From Alentia gelatinosa (taxonomy: Eukaryota; Annelida; Polychaeta; Phyllodocida; Polynoidae), in assembly GCA_950022655.1 (NCBI GenBank), contig OX465581.1, positions 109,661,125 through 109,725,124 of the forward strand: 64,000 bases of DNA, given 5' to 3'. Made by a program: the position numbers and the translations under genes. This document shows, piece by piece, positions 36,361-46,817 of this stretch. The notes under the pieces were generated by a model. That model was given only the letters and a program-made list of their open reading frames with translations. It was not told the origin of the DNA and searched no databases. Position 1 is the stretch's first letter; each line of letters opens with the position of its first letter.

Positions 36361-36685
36361 TTTGAAAAGTAGTATGGAGAAACCAAACAAGAGTTAGTCG
36401 TGTTGTTGTTTATCGCACGACAGCAAGAACGCGTATTACTGCGCGAGGCGAAGCCGAGAGCAGTAATACACGATCTTGCCGGAGTGCGATGAACAATAAC
36501 ACAACTAACTCGAGTTTGGTTTAGAATTTATCCTACCCCGCCCGTCTAAATTACTTCTACATTAACAGATGACGTCATTTGTCACGTGTATCCCACTAGA
36601 GCAATATTTTTCATTTTTCTGAACTCCAGACCAAATACAGTGACCCAATGTTAAGCCTATGGAGTTTTTTATTAGGGGTAGGATA
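36361..36685 (+). mobile_element. foldback element, subfamily B, copy 1
   Basis: The head 36380-36522 is a long inverted repeat: AAACCAAACAAGAGTTAGTC ... AACTCGAGTTTGGTTT, with a GC-rich centre, CTGCGCGAGGCGAAGCCGAGAGCAG in outline. The body starts TTTATCCTACCCCG and ends AATGTTAAGCCTATGG, then ATTAGGGGTAGGATA. It is matched full length by the inverted copy at 55335-55660, including the upstream border TTTGAAAA...TATGGAG. The middle contains TGACGTCATTTGTCACGTG, with CRE- and E-box-like sites. Confidence 0.85.
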
Positions 36686-37932
36686 GTACCCAGAACAATC
36701 TACCAATCTGGAAAGACATGGAGTATTATTCATATCAGAAGTTATTTATGGGGAATTAACCTCCAGGTGATCAAAGCTGGTTGTCCTATAATAGCTAGTC
36801 TATGTTAACCCCTGATATATATCTGCTCTTGGGAATGGAGAATAGCTAGGGGCTAAAGCCTATAAGACATTGACCCGACGGCTGTGCCCGATTCTACCTT
36901 TGCCCGACGAATCCGTCGGGTCTGTGACAATCTGCGTCAATCGGATCGATGTGCACACTTCACCGACACAATTTTATTACCTTTCCCGACTTGTCGGGCA
37001 TTACTGCCATGTCAGATATAACCAACTCTCCCCGACCTTAAGATTTAGATGTACGCATTTCACAGACTGTTCCCGATTCTGATCAGGCTGTCTAATTAGC
37101 GATACTACCTATCCCTCAGTCCGATTTATAAATGCTCTATATCGTTTTGTAGGGGAGGCATAAGCGATTATAAATCTAAAAAAAACCCGTTTATTGATAT
37201 TTTGAAGAGACCAGAAGTTACTAGACTTTGCATTATTGCTATATAGACCTATCACCCGTCCCGGGTACGAGCCGGGTCCAGCTCCCAGCCGCTCTCTGTG
37301 ATCTCAATCGGAGTCAATTTACGAGGTTATGAAAGGAGGAGGTGTGATCCGGAAGAGTCGGCATGTCGATGTCTTTTAGGTATAAGAGATCGATATTTCA
37401 TTCCAGATTCTCACCGAGCCAATGTCGATGTCTTATAGGTTTCAGTTATGCGGTCAGCCATCTGCTCCCTTGGGCATTGTGATGTCAGTAATTGTTCTCC
37501 GATTTGCCCCCCAAGAGATGTTTTCCCGCGTCGGCAATGGCACATTGTGGCTTCCACACAATCTGGCCATTCTGAATCACATCCATGGTGGCTTCCCAAC
37601 CTAGAGCAAGTGGCTCCCTTCAAAAACCCCGAGCAACCTAGTTATTGCCATACATTATTCTATACGCCAAACGAATTGGAATATTAATACGTGATCTATG
37701 TTCAAATACTCATTCCGCTGTGATTTGCTCAACCGAGCAGTCCATTTTTAATCTTACTTTTCAGGATTCAAGTTTTAGCTTACCTGTAATTCTTGATGTA
37801 TAGGCAGGGGAAGGTCCCAATGTTACCTTTTTCAATAAACCCTGTTTTATTAATTATTCCGCCATCCACGCCTTCGTGTCAATTATTGTTCATATTATTC
37901 CATACATTATTCTACCACTAATTGGTTCCATG

Positions 37933-37935
<3 letters not shown>
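36686..37935. other. gene-free stretch
   Basis: Contains short palindromes of the type CCCGACGAATCCGTCGGG (36902-36919) and CCCGACTTGTCGGG (36985-36998) within a loosely repetitive segment 36880-37080. No exon recognised. Confidence 0.4.

Positions 37936-38023
<88 letters not shown>
37936..38023. repeat. (TA)n microsatellite
   Basis: A pure TA tract of about 88 bp with no interruptions. Can extrude a cruciform and is likely to vary in length. Confidence 0.95.
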
Positions 38024-38028
<5 letters not shown>

Positions 38029-39040
38029 CGTCGTATTAACTTAGGTATTCAAGGTTCAAGGCAACAGAAATAGAATAAAGATTGTTCACCACCCACTTTT
38101 GACTCTAGAAAAGAATGAAACTGGAAAGGTATGTGCAGGAACTTGATATGTATTGATTGTGAAATATCTAAGCCAATAAAGTAAGTGCAAACCAACCAAC
38201 ATATTCCTCATTAATATCGTTTAACATTCAGCATTTTCCCCACTAAATAAGATGAACTCTACAATGTCTCCCAGAAGGTTATATGTCCTACCATCTTCTC
38301 TGGAACCTTTTTTATATAATCACTGTTGCCTATCCCAATATAAAAGTGGATAAAAAGCTAGGAGGTAAGAAAATGGTATTTTCTAAAGACGTTAATCTCT
38401 ATGAAATAGAAAATAATAATGAATAAATAATAGACCGTATTGATCGTTTAAAACTTACTTTTCACAAAGCTGTTTATACGGAAACTGGCTTACCGTCTTC
38501 ATACTTCAAAAATATGCCTTAGAATTAGTGATACGATGTATCCTGATGCGGAAAGCAGAGGGGTATGTTCGATTGATAATTTTACCAAGTATTTTGACTT
38601 ACAAAGACATTTAGCTTGTTTTCATATTATTATATGTACCTAAAGTTTTACCTTGTCACGTAATGACAACCCTATACATCACAGTGAGACGTACGGCCAT
38701 AAATAAATGAGTGGAAATGGGTGGTATACGTAGAAAATACCGCCATAGGTATTCAAATAGAAAGACCTGACCACGCTGTACATGCTACAAAACGAGATAG
38801 GGAATGGCTGCTTTTTACGAAACGAGGCCCGTGGCCGAGTTCTGCAAAAAACATCAATTCCCATCGAATTTTGTAGCATGTACAAGCATGGTGGGTCGTT
38901 ATATATTCATTATACACCCAAAATTAATTAAATCTTACCACATATTGGCATAGAAGACTTGTCAGCATGAAAGCCAACACACTGCTTATGTTTCAACATG
39001 TGCAGTATAACAGTGTACTGCATAGGGTTCAGTATTAAAG
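38024..39040. other. gene-free stretch
   Basis: AT-rich sequence; no exon or repeat family recognised. Confidence 0.4.
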
Positions 39041-39331
39041 AAGAAACCAACAAGTTTTGGTCAAAGTCGTCGTTCTCCACGAGTTTGATGCGGAGTGATA
39101 TGAACAAGGCGACAGCTGAGTGAATGTCGTATAGCATTCAAACGAGTTGCAGAATGACTTCTTTGACCAAAACGAGTTGCTTTCTGCATTTATCTCACCC
39201 CTATACACACTAAAAGAATGGTCAAGAAACAGGATATAGACCATGGAGAACGGACTGCAATACTTGAAGGGGCATGGAGAACGAGATCTCAATGTTAAGC
39301 CTATGGACATTTATTCCAGGGGTGAGGTAAA
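39041..39331 (+). mobile_element. foldback element, subfamily C
   Basis: The head 39041-39187 is an imperfect inverted repeat whose arms share GTTTTGGTCAAAG / CTTTGACCAAAAC and an AACTCGTTTG-type core. The body opens TTTATCTCACCCC and closes AATGTTAAGCCTATGG, then CCAGGGGTGAGGTAAA. The ends differ from subfamilies A and B (TATCCTACCCC/GGGGTAGGATA), yet the two ends of this copy still pair with each other. Confidence 0.75.
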
Positions 39332-39419
39332 AAAATCTATACTATATAGGGAGCAGCAGTACGTAATTATCAAATATACTGCATGGGTATATAAGAAATA
39401 ATGATATAGATGACTAGCA

Positions 39420-39710
39420 ACATCACACCAGGTCACTCGTGGATCATACACAGGTGTAGCAGGCATGGTCGACCAGGCTGGGTTCAGGCCCTCCCGGCTG
39501 ACGGGTGGTAGTAGTCCTAGGAGGGGGCCAGCCTAAGCAAAGCCGTGCAGGAGGCGGATCATCCGGAGTAATCGGCGCAGGTAATCACGCCCAGATCGTG
39601 GGGTGATAGAGTGCTGCATGCCTGTTAGCCCCGTATCGTCCTGAACCCTGGAGAAAGGGTTCCTCCTGGATGTGGTTATTCCACATCCATCACCTTCAGT
39701 ACCCACGTGC
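39420..39710. other. GC-rich patch with two adjacent hairpins
   Basis: A GC-rich segment in an AT-rich surround. It ends with two perfect stem-loops in a row: AACCCT/AGGGTT (39644-39661) and GGATGTGG-TTATT-CCACATCC (39668-39688). The block looks like a transposon remnant or structured RNA source, but I cannot assign it to a family. Confidence 0.4.
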
Positions 39711-39779
39711 TGTGATCGTTAGGCAATATAACTACACCTATAAAACATGCATCGCACACAGAATATACATGTGTGTGTA

Positions 39780-39782
<3 letters not shown>

Positions 39783-39833
<51 letters not shown>
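39783..39833. repeat. (TA)n microsatellite
   Basis: A pure TA tract of about 50 bp directly after the GC-rich patch. Confidence 0.95.
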
Positions 39834-39836
<3 letters not shown>

Positions 39837-41335
39837 TTCTGGAAGTTCTCTCTAATAACATCACAAGTGGGGGCCTTCTGGAATGGTCACCCAAAGGCCA
39901 AAGTGCACTATGTCAAGGGCATTATGATAAGGCAGTAAGTGATTAGTTAGGTCCTTCATCTTACAAAGCTAGGATGGAAGTCGGTATATCAACATCCATA
40001 TATACATTATGTATGTATACATATGTATATTGCTTAATTGATTAATAATTGGCTATAAGTACCAGCCACGGCATCCAAAAGGGGTTTCATGGGTAATTAT
40101 CTAGGTTCTGAGATAATAGGAAATTATAATGATCAGTCCGATCAAAGATAACGATGATATCATTTCAAAGAACGCGAACCTCACAAACACTAACCCAAGG
40201 ATAGATAATTTAGCTAGGAACAACTAGTGTGTTCATCATTGATGAACGAGCGTGCAATTATAAATGAATTAAAATTGAAATGTCCGAGTTACATTCAGTA
40301 TATGGATCGTTTTCTGTAACCACTTGCACCCAGTCAGCTTGCCATTTCTTCAACTCTCTGTGTCTAGGATGCCAATATATTAAACACCATTAGGTCAATC
40401 AGGTATTTTAGTCATGAGTGACTGGTCATGGTCAGTTGGGCAGGCTTTCAAGACCCTGAGACACTGGCACCCGGCTCCTTTTCCAGTATTTTAGTGAATA
40501 GCATACGGATAGTGAAGGGATTGTGTTTTTGTAGTAGTCTGGAAGCCTGTATGTCACCACTCTAACATTTAGGCAACGTATACCCGTTTAAGCACATTCT
40601 AAAAAGAACATTAAAAACGATGACTACAATGTATTTAGAGTGCTTGTTGATTTCCGCGGTGATAATCTCACCTTTCTTCATTACTGACCAAACTTATGAT
40701 GATCTTGTTATCTCAATATTTTCTGTCACTCTCCCTGATAACATATTTTCTTGGGGTTATCTTTAACAAGCATGCCAAAAAAACAACTGAAATAATTGGA
40801 TGGAGTATATACATATTAGAAGTGTCATTAAGATAAGATCTCGCATTTTTATACATAATGTACGAACGCATTAAGTATTATATATCCGGCAGGCCTAATT
40901 ACTTTTGCAGTACAGCATGATTATTAGTCATGTCATATTATATATATATATATATATATACATATATATGGCCCACCTATAGTGGAATGAGTGCTAGGAA
41001 CGCAGTCACCGTATGTTCACCTCTCAATTACGCGTTTTCATAATATTTTTGTCCCTTGCACTGAATGTTCGAAACCGCAAACTCTTTATTTAGGTTAATA
41101 GATTTGCTTATAATATAGGAAAGGTAACTTTGCGTATACTCATTCCCTTGGGGAGTCCATATTAGTAAGAAACATACTTCAAATACATGTACAATAAAAT
41201 AGGATAATCTTTAGCCACACATATTGTGTTACGAAATCAAGAAGTGAACGAATATTTAGAGCAAGCATGAAAAAAAAAAATTCCCAATTCTTTTGGGGCA
41301 GGGGATAAATTGCGTTTTTTTTTTTATCTCTGTCC
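39834..41335. other. gene-free stretch
   Basis: AT-rich sequence. A further short TA run lies at 40936-40970. No exon recognised. Confidence 0.4.
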
Positions 41336-41385
41336 TAAACCTGATAAAGGCCGTAAACCTATAGGCCAAAACGTTGTGTCGTTTA
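41336..41385 (+). ncRNA. hammerhead-ribozyme-like motif, degenerate (Penelope-like element type)
   Basis: In order: helix I strand TAAAC (41336-41340), CTGATAA (41341-41347; consensus CUGAUGA), helix II GGCC/GGCC (41349-41352, 41364-41367) closed by an 11-nt loop, AAAAC (41368-41372; consensus GAAAC), a 5-nt loop closing a minimal helix III, GTC (41378-41380, the expected cleavage site after C) and the helix I partner GTTTA (41381-41385). Helix I pairs perfectly. Minimal type I hammerheads of this layout are known from Penelope-like retroelements. Two core positions (G to A each) are altered, so it is probably inactive. No Penelope reverse transcriptase is recognised nearby. Confidence 0.5.
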
Positions 41386-42070
41386 AAACTTACAACTTAA
41401 GGTAAACCAAAGTATAATAAAACAAATCTACAAACTTGAAACTCCAAGCTGGTGTCTGTTGGTTATGTGAAAATCTCTACTGAATTTGTTTTTAAAGATG
41501 TTTAGAAACAATACCATGTTACAAAACATCAGATATTGTACCCTGATAACCATCACATTTTGAATTGGTAGTAAAGAAGAACTCGGGATGAATGCCATTT
41601 CCATGTGATGTAATAGTATAGTGTTCCAAAAGTAAACATGGGGCTTTGCAATCCCTATATCATCGCTCAATGATCAGGGATTCTTATTTTGACATGGATA
41701 ACTTAAAATCCATCAGATCTGGCAAACCTGTTTTAGAGTTCCAGTGTCTACATCCCTATCATGACCAATTATATTGGTTTCTATGCGAAGAGATTAGTCA
41801 TCTAAATTGTTCATATTTATTAGTGCCCTCCTGGCATGTGCAACAGACCGGAATGAAACTGGTCAATCCTTATTGGCTGTTGCTTCAACAGCCAATCCCA
41901 GCACAGCGCTTACAAGCTTACCCTGTAGCAAGATACAACCTGCTGAATGTATATAAGATGAAGAACCTTAAAATCCGTTAAGTCCTCCACTCATAGTGGT
42001 ACATAGTACATCTATGTTTGAGTTCTTACTGCCTTCTTCTTAAGGTCTACACCTAGTTAGTCTAGGCCTC
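41386..42070. other. gene-free stretch, possible retroelement flank
   Basis: An ORF at 41646-41981 (111 residues, + strand) has no recognised domain. The stretch may contain degraded sequence of the retroelement that carried the hammerhead-like motif, but this is not demonstrable. Confidence 0.3.
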
Positions 42071-43200
42071 TACACTGTAAAAGATTTCCGTAAAATATAT
42101 AGTATACTACCGTAAGCATGGACGGCATATCACTGTAATCTTACTCACAGTTCCATACCGTATATTTGATACCAAAAAACGGTATTCAACTGTAAAAATA
42201 TTTAGGACTGTAATCCACCCAATCTACGGTCAGTTTACAGTATAAATCTGTAAATATGGACATATTAGATACACTTAGATTAACTCCAATATTAGCAACA
42301 AATCAAAGTGGAGAATAAAATGCAAGAGTTAACTTCATCAAAATGTGTAATAGATATTCATCGATCCCCTGTGAAGTTCCTGCCATTTAAAGCACATTTA
42401 TTCTCAAGTTGTCATGACATCAATATATCATAAAGGGGATTAGACACCACTTTCATAGGACATTTCTAAAACATATGTAGGATTGACTTCATCCTACTCT
42501 ATCAAATGCAGCCTTGTACTGTCAGATTCTAATGAGTATTCCTGTAAAATAGTTTGCACTAATAACATTAGAGTTGAAAAACTTAAATGTTGAAATATCA
42601 TTGATAATAATTATTAATGATACTGATAAGCCAATAGGCCAATATAGAATATATGTTGGTAGCCAATACAAAATATTCGTTTTTATATTCATAATCTCCT
42701 AGGGGCCATTCATAAAATGCCATGTGCACTGAAGGGGGGGGGGGATTGGAGGGTCAAGGATTTAGGAAATTCTGCATACATATGCTCTTTCTTTGATCAA
42801 TTGCATAAAAGTTTGGGAGGAGGGGTTGGAGGTTTGAAATTTCAGAAATTCTGTATACATACTCTATAGGTGGCTTTCTACATATAACAATTCTCAAGAA
42901 CCTCAATAACAAGATTTCTGGTATATGTATAACGAAGGGCTGTGCATATAGTATATTTCATACAGCTTTGCTCCTCTGTATTTACAGGTCTGAACCGTTT
43001 TCAAAATACAGTTTATTACAGTGAAAATTCATGGTCTGAAATATATTACAGGTTTAAACCGTTAGGAAAATACAGTCTAGGACAGTTATAATTTACGGTC
43101 AAAAATATATTACGGTCACCCGTACTATTTACGATATTTCCCTGGCACCCCAGTTGCCTGGGAAATACCGTAAAATTCACGGGAATCTTTTTACAGTGTA
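42071..43200. mobile_element. 1.13-kb TIR-bounded non-autonomous DNA element
   Basis: It starts TACACTGTAAAAGATTTCCG (42071) and ends with the inverse AATCTTTTTACAGTGTA (to 43200), terminal inverted repeats of roughly 20 bp sharing TACACTGTAAAA, GATT and CCGT. Both subterminal regions are dense in TACGGT/ACCGTA and TTTACAG/CTGTAAA motifs (42090-42250 and 42985-43190). A CACTGTA end with TA on either side would fit TA target duplication. The middle is AT-rich, has a G10 run and two copies of a GGGTTGGAGG ... AAATTCTG segment, and encodes nothing recognisable. Confidence 0.65.
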
Positions 43201-43689
43201 CGATTTGCACCATGATGATTCGACAGCGTCAAGCTACTGGTATCAGTGGCGGAAGTAGGCATACTCATGGTGTTACTTGCCATCTTCATATTAGCGCATA
43301 ATGGAGAATTTTACAAAATGATAACACTTAGCAATGTATTACGACTCCCCCAGATGAAACAAGTTGTTTCCATGGACCAATGCCATGAGGTTCTGTGATG
43401 ATTGGTTCCTGTGCCTACATAACTCGTTGTGGAGGTTGATATGGAGCATAAACAGAAATCAAGTGTGCGAATGAAACCGTAAAAACTCTATTACACTGCG
43501 TTGTAAATTATATTTGAGCGCAATAAACAATGCCCTAAAACAGGAATGCAAGAGGCAACCAAGTTTCCTAAAGTATTGCTATGATGGCTATACATGTAGT
43601 TGGTTAGTTTTATTATACCATCTGGTTGGTTATCGTGTATGACGGTCAATATCTCTGTCACAGCAGAGAATCCCATGTAATGAACTATG

Positions 43690-44030
43690 TGTTAAGTACA
43701 ACACGACCAAAATTACTTACTGCAGCCTTGTCAACGAACTAGCAGATGTTCTGCAGGAACGTTATTTAAACAAGAATTTCCAACTAATAACAGTTTTATG
43801 AATTCACTTGCATATTATGGGCCAAAATTATGGAATGCCCAAACATCACACATCAGAAACATTGCCTGTTATAGCAAATTTAAATCGTACCAAAAAAGTA
43901 GGCTGATCTCACTAATTCCCTATTTGCTATACTTTTGTGAAGTTGATTATGGCGTGGGTCCTCTTGCAACGCCCTACTTTTGCCTTTGTTCTTCTTTATG
44001 TAGTTCACATTTTGAACTAGGAGCCCTGTA
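43690..44030 (+). pseudogene. LINE ORF2 C-terminal fragment
   Basis: An open + strand frame through about 43691-43930 reads QNYLLQPCQRTSRCSAG ... NSFMNSLAYYGPKLWN ... SHIRNIACYSKFKSYQKS. The order (basic/aromatic segment, then SLAYYGPKLWN, then IRN, then a SKFK-type helix) is the usual C-terminus of CR1/Jockey-type LINE ORF2 proteins and parallels the end of the complete ORF at 61252 (KSALLIGIKLWNLIPKDL). No RT domain precedes it, so it is a 5'-truncated or degraded insertion. The frame continues to a stop near 44031. Confidence 0.6.
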
Positions 44031-44031
44031 A

Positions 44032-46722
44032 AAAAATATGTCATTTAAACTTAAATCATATGTACTTCTCAATCACGCAAAACTGGCCGTGCAAGAAAAC
44101 CAGCTTCGTAAGAAGCTGAGCATTGATTTGGTATGAATAAAAGATATCGAAAAATTAAAATAACGAATCAAATGAAAATATGCCAGGCCCGAGGCACTAA
44201 GTAATAATTACCACTGAACGCGCAGGGTTAACTGCAGTTGATTGAAACCATTTTGTCTAGAGTAACCAAAATAAATTTTCATTTTTTCTAGTGAGTGAAT
44301 GTGATATACTACAAAACTCTGGCTCTCTCTGATACCAGAGCTTCTCAGAGCTGCTCAGTTGGCCCCGGCCTCTGCGTCATCAGTCTCCGTTAAGGACGAG
44401 CCATCTAATTCCTCGTGACGTCCCCAGAAGGTAAGTCGCACTTCAAACGGCAACTTGAAGAGGGTCAGCTCCAGAAAAATCCCCCTGGGCGTGAGAGTAA
44501 TTTATTACTTCTGAGTAAATACATCAGGTCCGTTTGCCTGCTTAGTTACACCTCCCAATATCAGGCTACAATTCACTGAGAACCCAGCTGGGTTTTGAAG
44601 TAAGTAGGGCTACACATGCCAAGGTGGCGGAGGTGGCGTTTGGTGGTACATATGGTAGGAATGATCTGCCTCAACGATGTATCCTGACGCCTTCTACTGC
44701 TCTACGTGTTCATATTCCCACCAGCTCGTTCACCCCCACTTCATATAATCTGCCGTGAGATGACTTCCTCTTCATTCCCAGGGAAATAAACTACGTACAC
44801 GAGGGAAAACGCCTGCATCGTATATCTGCAGAAACTTGATTAATGTCCATCTTTAATCAATTGGTCTCTGTTATAGCGTAGGTGCAATTATTATGTATTT
44901 GTGTATTTGTGTATGCAGGAAGCTTATTGTATGACTTGGTTTGCAATTGCATCTGACTGTATGTGTGAATGCACATACAAGTTTATGTGAATTTTGATAT
45001 GTATGGCTATATAGGAATGTATGATTTATATGCATGTAGACATATTTTTATATTAGCATATTTCAGTGTCTTAGTGTATATGACCTTTACCTTAGAAAAA
45101 TGAGGTCACAACAAAATAGATATTAGAACACACCTAATTGGGAATAGACTTATCATGTTCGGTCATTGACCTCTTCCTGGTTGAGTATTCATAGTTTTAG
45201 GATAAGTGTCACAGCCATAAAATTCTCATGTGTATGAGGAATCGTGTCTAACTTAGATAGAAGTGAGTAAAAGTTGGAATGATGTATTTCTCTCATTTCT
45301 CTTTTATCAAAAGGAATAATCCAAAAATGTTGCTCAGTTCATCAAACCACACAGATTATAAAATGCAGTAGGACATAAATGAAGGATAATTTGAAAGATG
45401 ATAAAGTGTAACAAGAAATTACTTCAATTCCCCCTTTTCTTTACCGTCAGACCTCGCATGACGGTAGACTTTGACCGTTCACCTTATCACAGGACTCTGG
45501 GGTCGTATTTTATACTATCAGGATAGCTACAGTTGACTGGTTTTCTAATTTACCAAACACCTTGTTCCTACCCGTTATCTAACGCTTTCTGTCCATGTTT
45601 TCTATCGGCATATCTCTTGTCCCAATTCTACTTTCTATCATATCTATTCATAACATCAATTCCCATGTTAAACATCTATTTAATAGTTTTCAGATTTTAT
45701 CCCATTTCATTTCATCAGAAAGTGCACTAGTGGTAGAGCTTCAGCTTTCTTACTACTGATTCATAAAAAGACAATACCTATAGGAATTGATGAGATGAAA
45801 TTATGGATTTATTAATCTCTACGGCTTTCATAAAGCAGATGGGAAGGATATCTAAGCAAGTAAATAATATACCTGTGACTTGAAAACATGTAATACCCCC
45901 TCACTGGCACATATGCTACAGGTGACAACCCCGGGCAGACTGTGGAGGGTAAATCCATGCCGTAAACACGTCATCTGGCTCGGCAGTGGGAACATGTGCA
46001 CCACACACCGGCTCCCTGGTCCAGTCCCCCGCCCATGTGAGCCAGCATTAAGATCGCATGCCAACAGCTGATCCCCCTCTGCCTGCCCTTTGCTGGGACT
46101 CTGATTTGCGCCATGTCTGAACCCATCCTCTTTTGACCGTCAGAGCATATGTCTGGTTGCGTATCTTGTATCACAGTGTTCAGATGAATTTTGTTTAAGT
46201 CGCGTAAATTCAGTTGAGCTCGTTTATAATTGACATGTGCAAATTATGTTAATACAATAATGTATGACTGAATACATATATGTACTGACTCATGGCTTGA
46301 ATCCTTATATTACATGTATATGGAGATAGGGTTGGGGATGGAAAGAAATCTGTTCTGAGTTGCTTTAACCCTTTCAAGTTGGTGGGTATCAGTGCAGAGT
46401 CGAGTATGACCCTAGGCAGACTGGAAGGATGGGGGCGATAATGCATTGAGACTCATTACCTAAAGAATCGCATGATTACCAGGAAATAAATTGGCTTCAA
46501 CAAGTATCTTCCTTTTCTAATAAGAAATCTTACTTTCTTTCTGTATTAATTGAAATATTGTTGAATTCGTCATGAATGGCTTAATGCATACTTGTCCTTC
46601 ATGTACATAATACTTTAAGCCTTAATGCATCCTCTCCTGGAAAGAGTTCATGTTCGAAGAACTCGGCACGTCTCATGTCTATACGCACCTTAAGAACGAG
46701 GAACAGATTTCTTTCGGTCACG

Positions 46723-46726
<4 letters not shown>
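44032..46726. other. gene-free stretch
   Basis: AT-rich, with a GC-richer section at 44330-44480 containing a good donor-like CCCAGAAG|GTAAGTCG (exon end 44430) and another at 45890-46150. No ORF here has recognisable domains. Confidence 0.4.
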
Positions 46727-46766
<40 letters not shown>

Positions 46767-46817
46767 CTCTGTCTCTGTCTCTCTGTGTCTCTCTCCTTCT
46801 CCCTCTCCCTCTCCCCT
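46727..46817. repeat. (CT)n microsatellite
   Basis: A pure CT run of about 35 bp followed by CTGT/CTCC variants. Frames through it encode Ser-Leu or Glu-Arg runs only. Confidence 0.95.

Noticed and set aside
41646..41981. 111-residue + strand ORF
   Set aside because: No recognised domain; could be decayed retroelement sequence but nothing supports a call.
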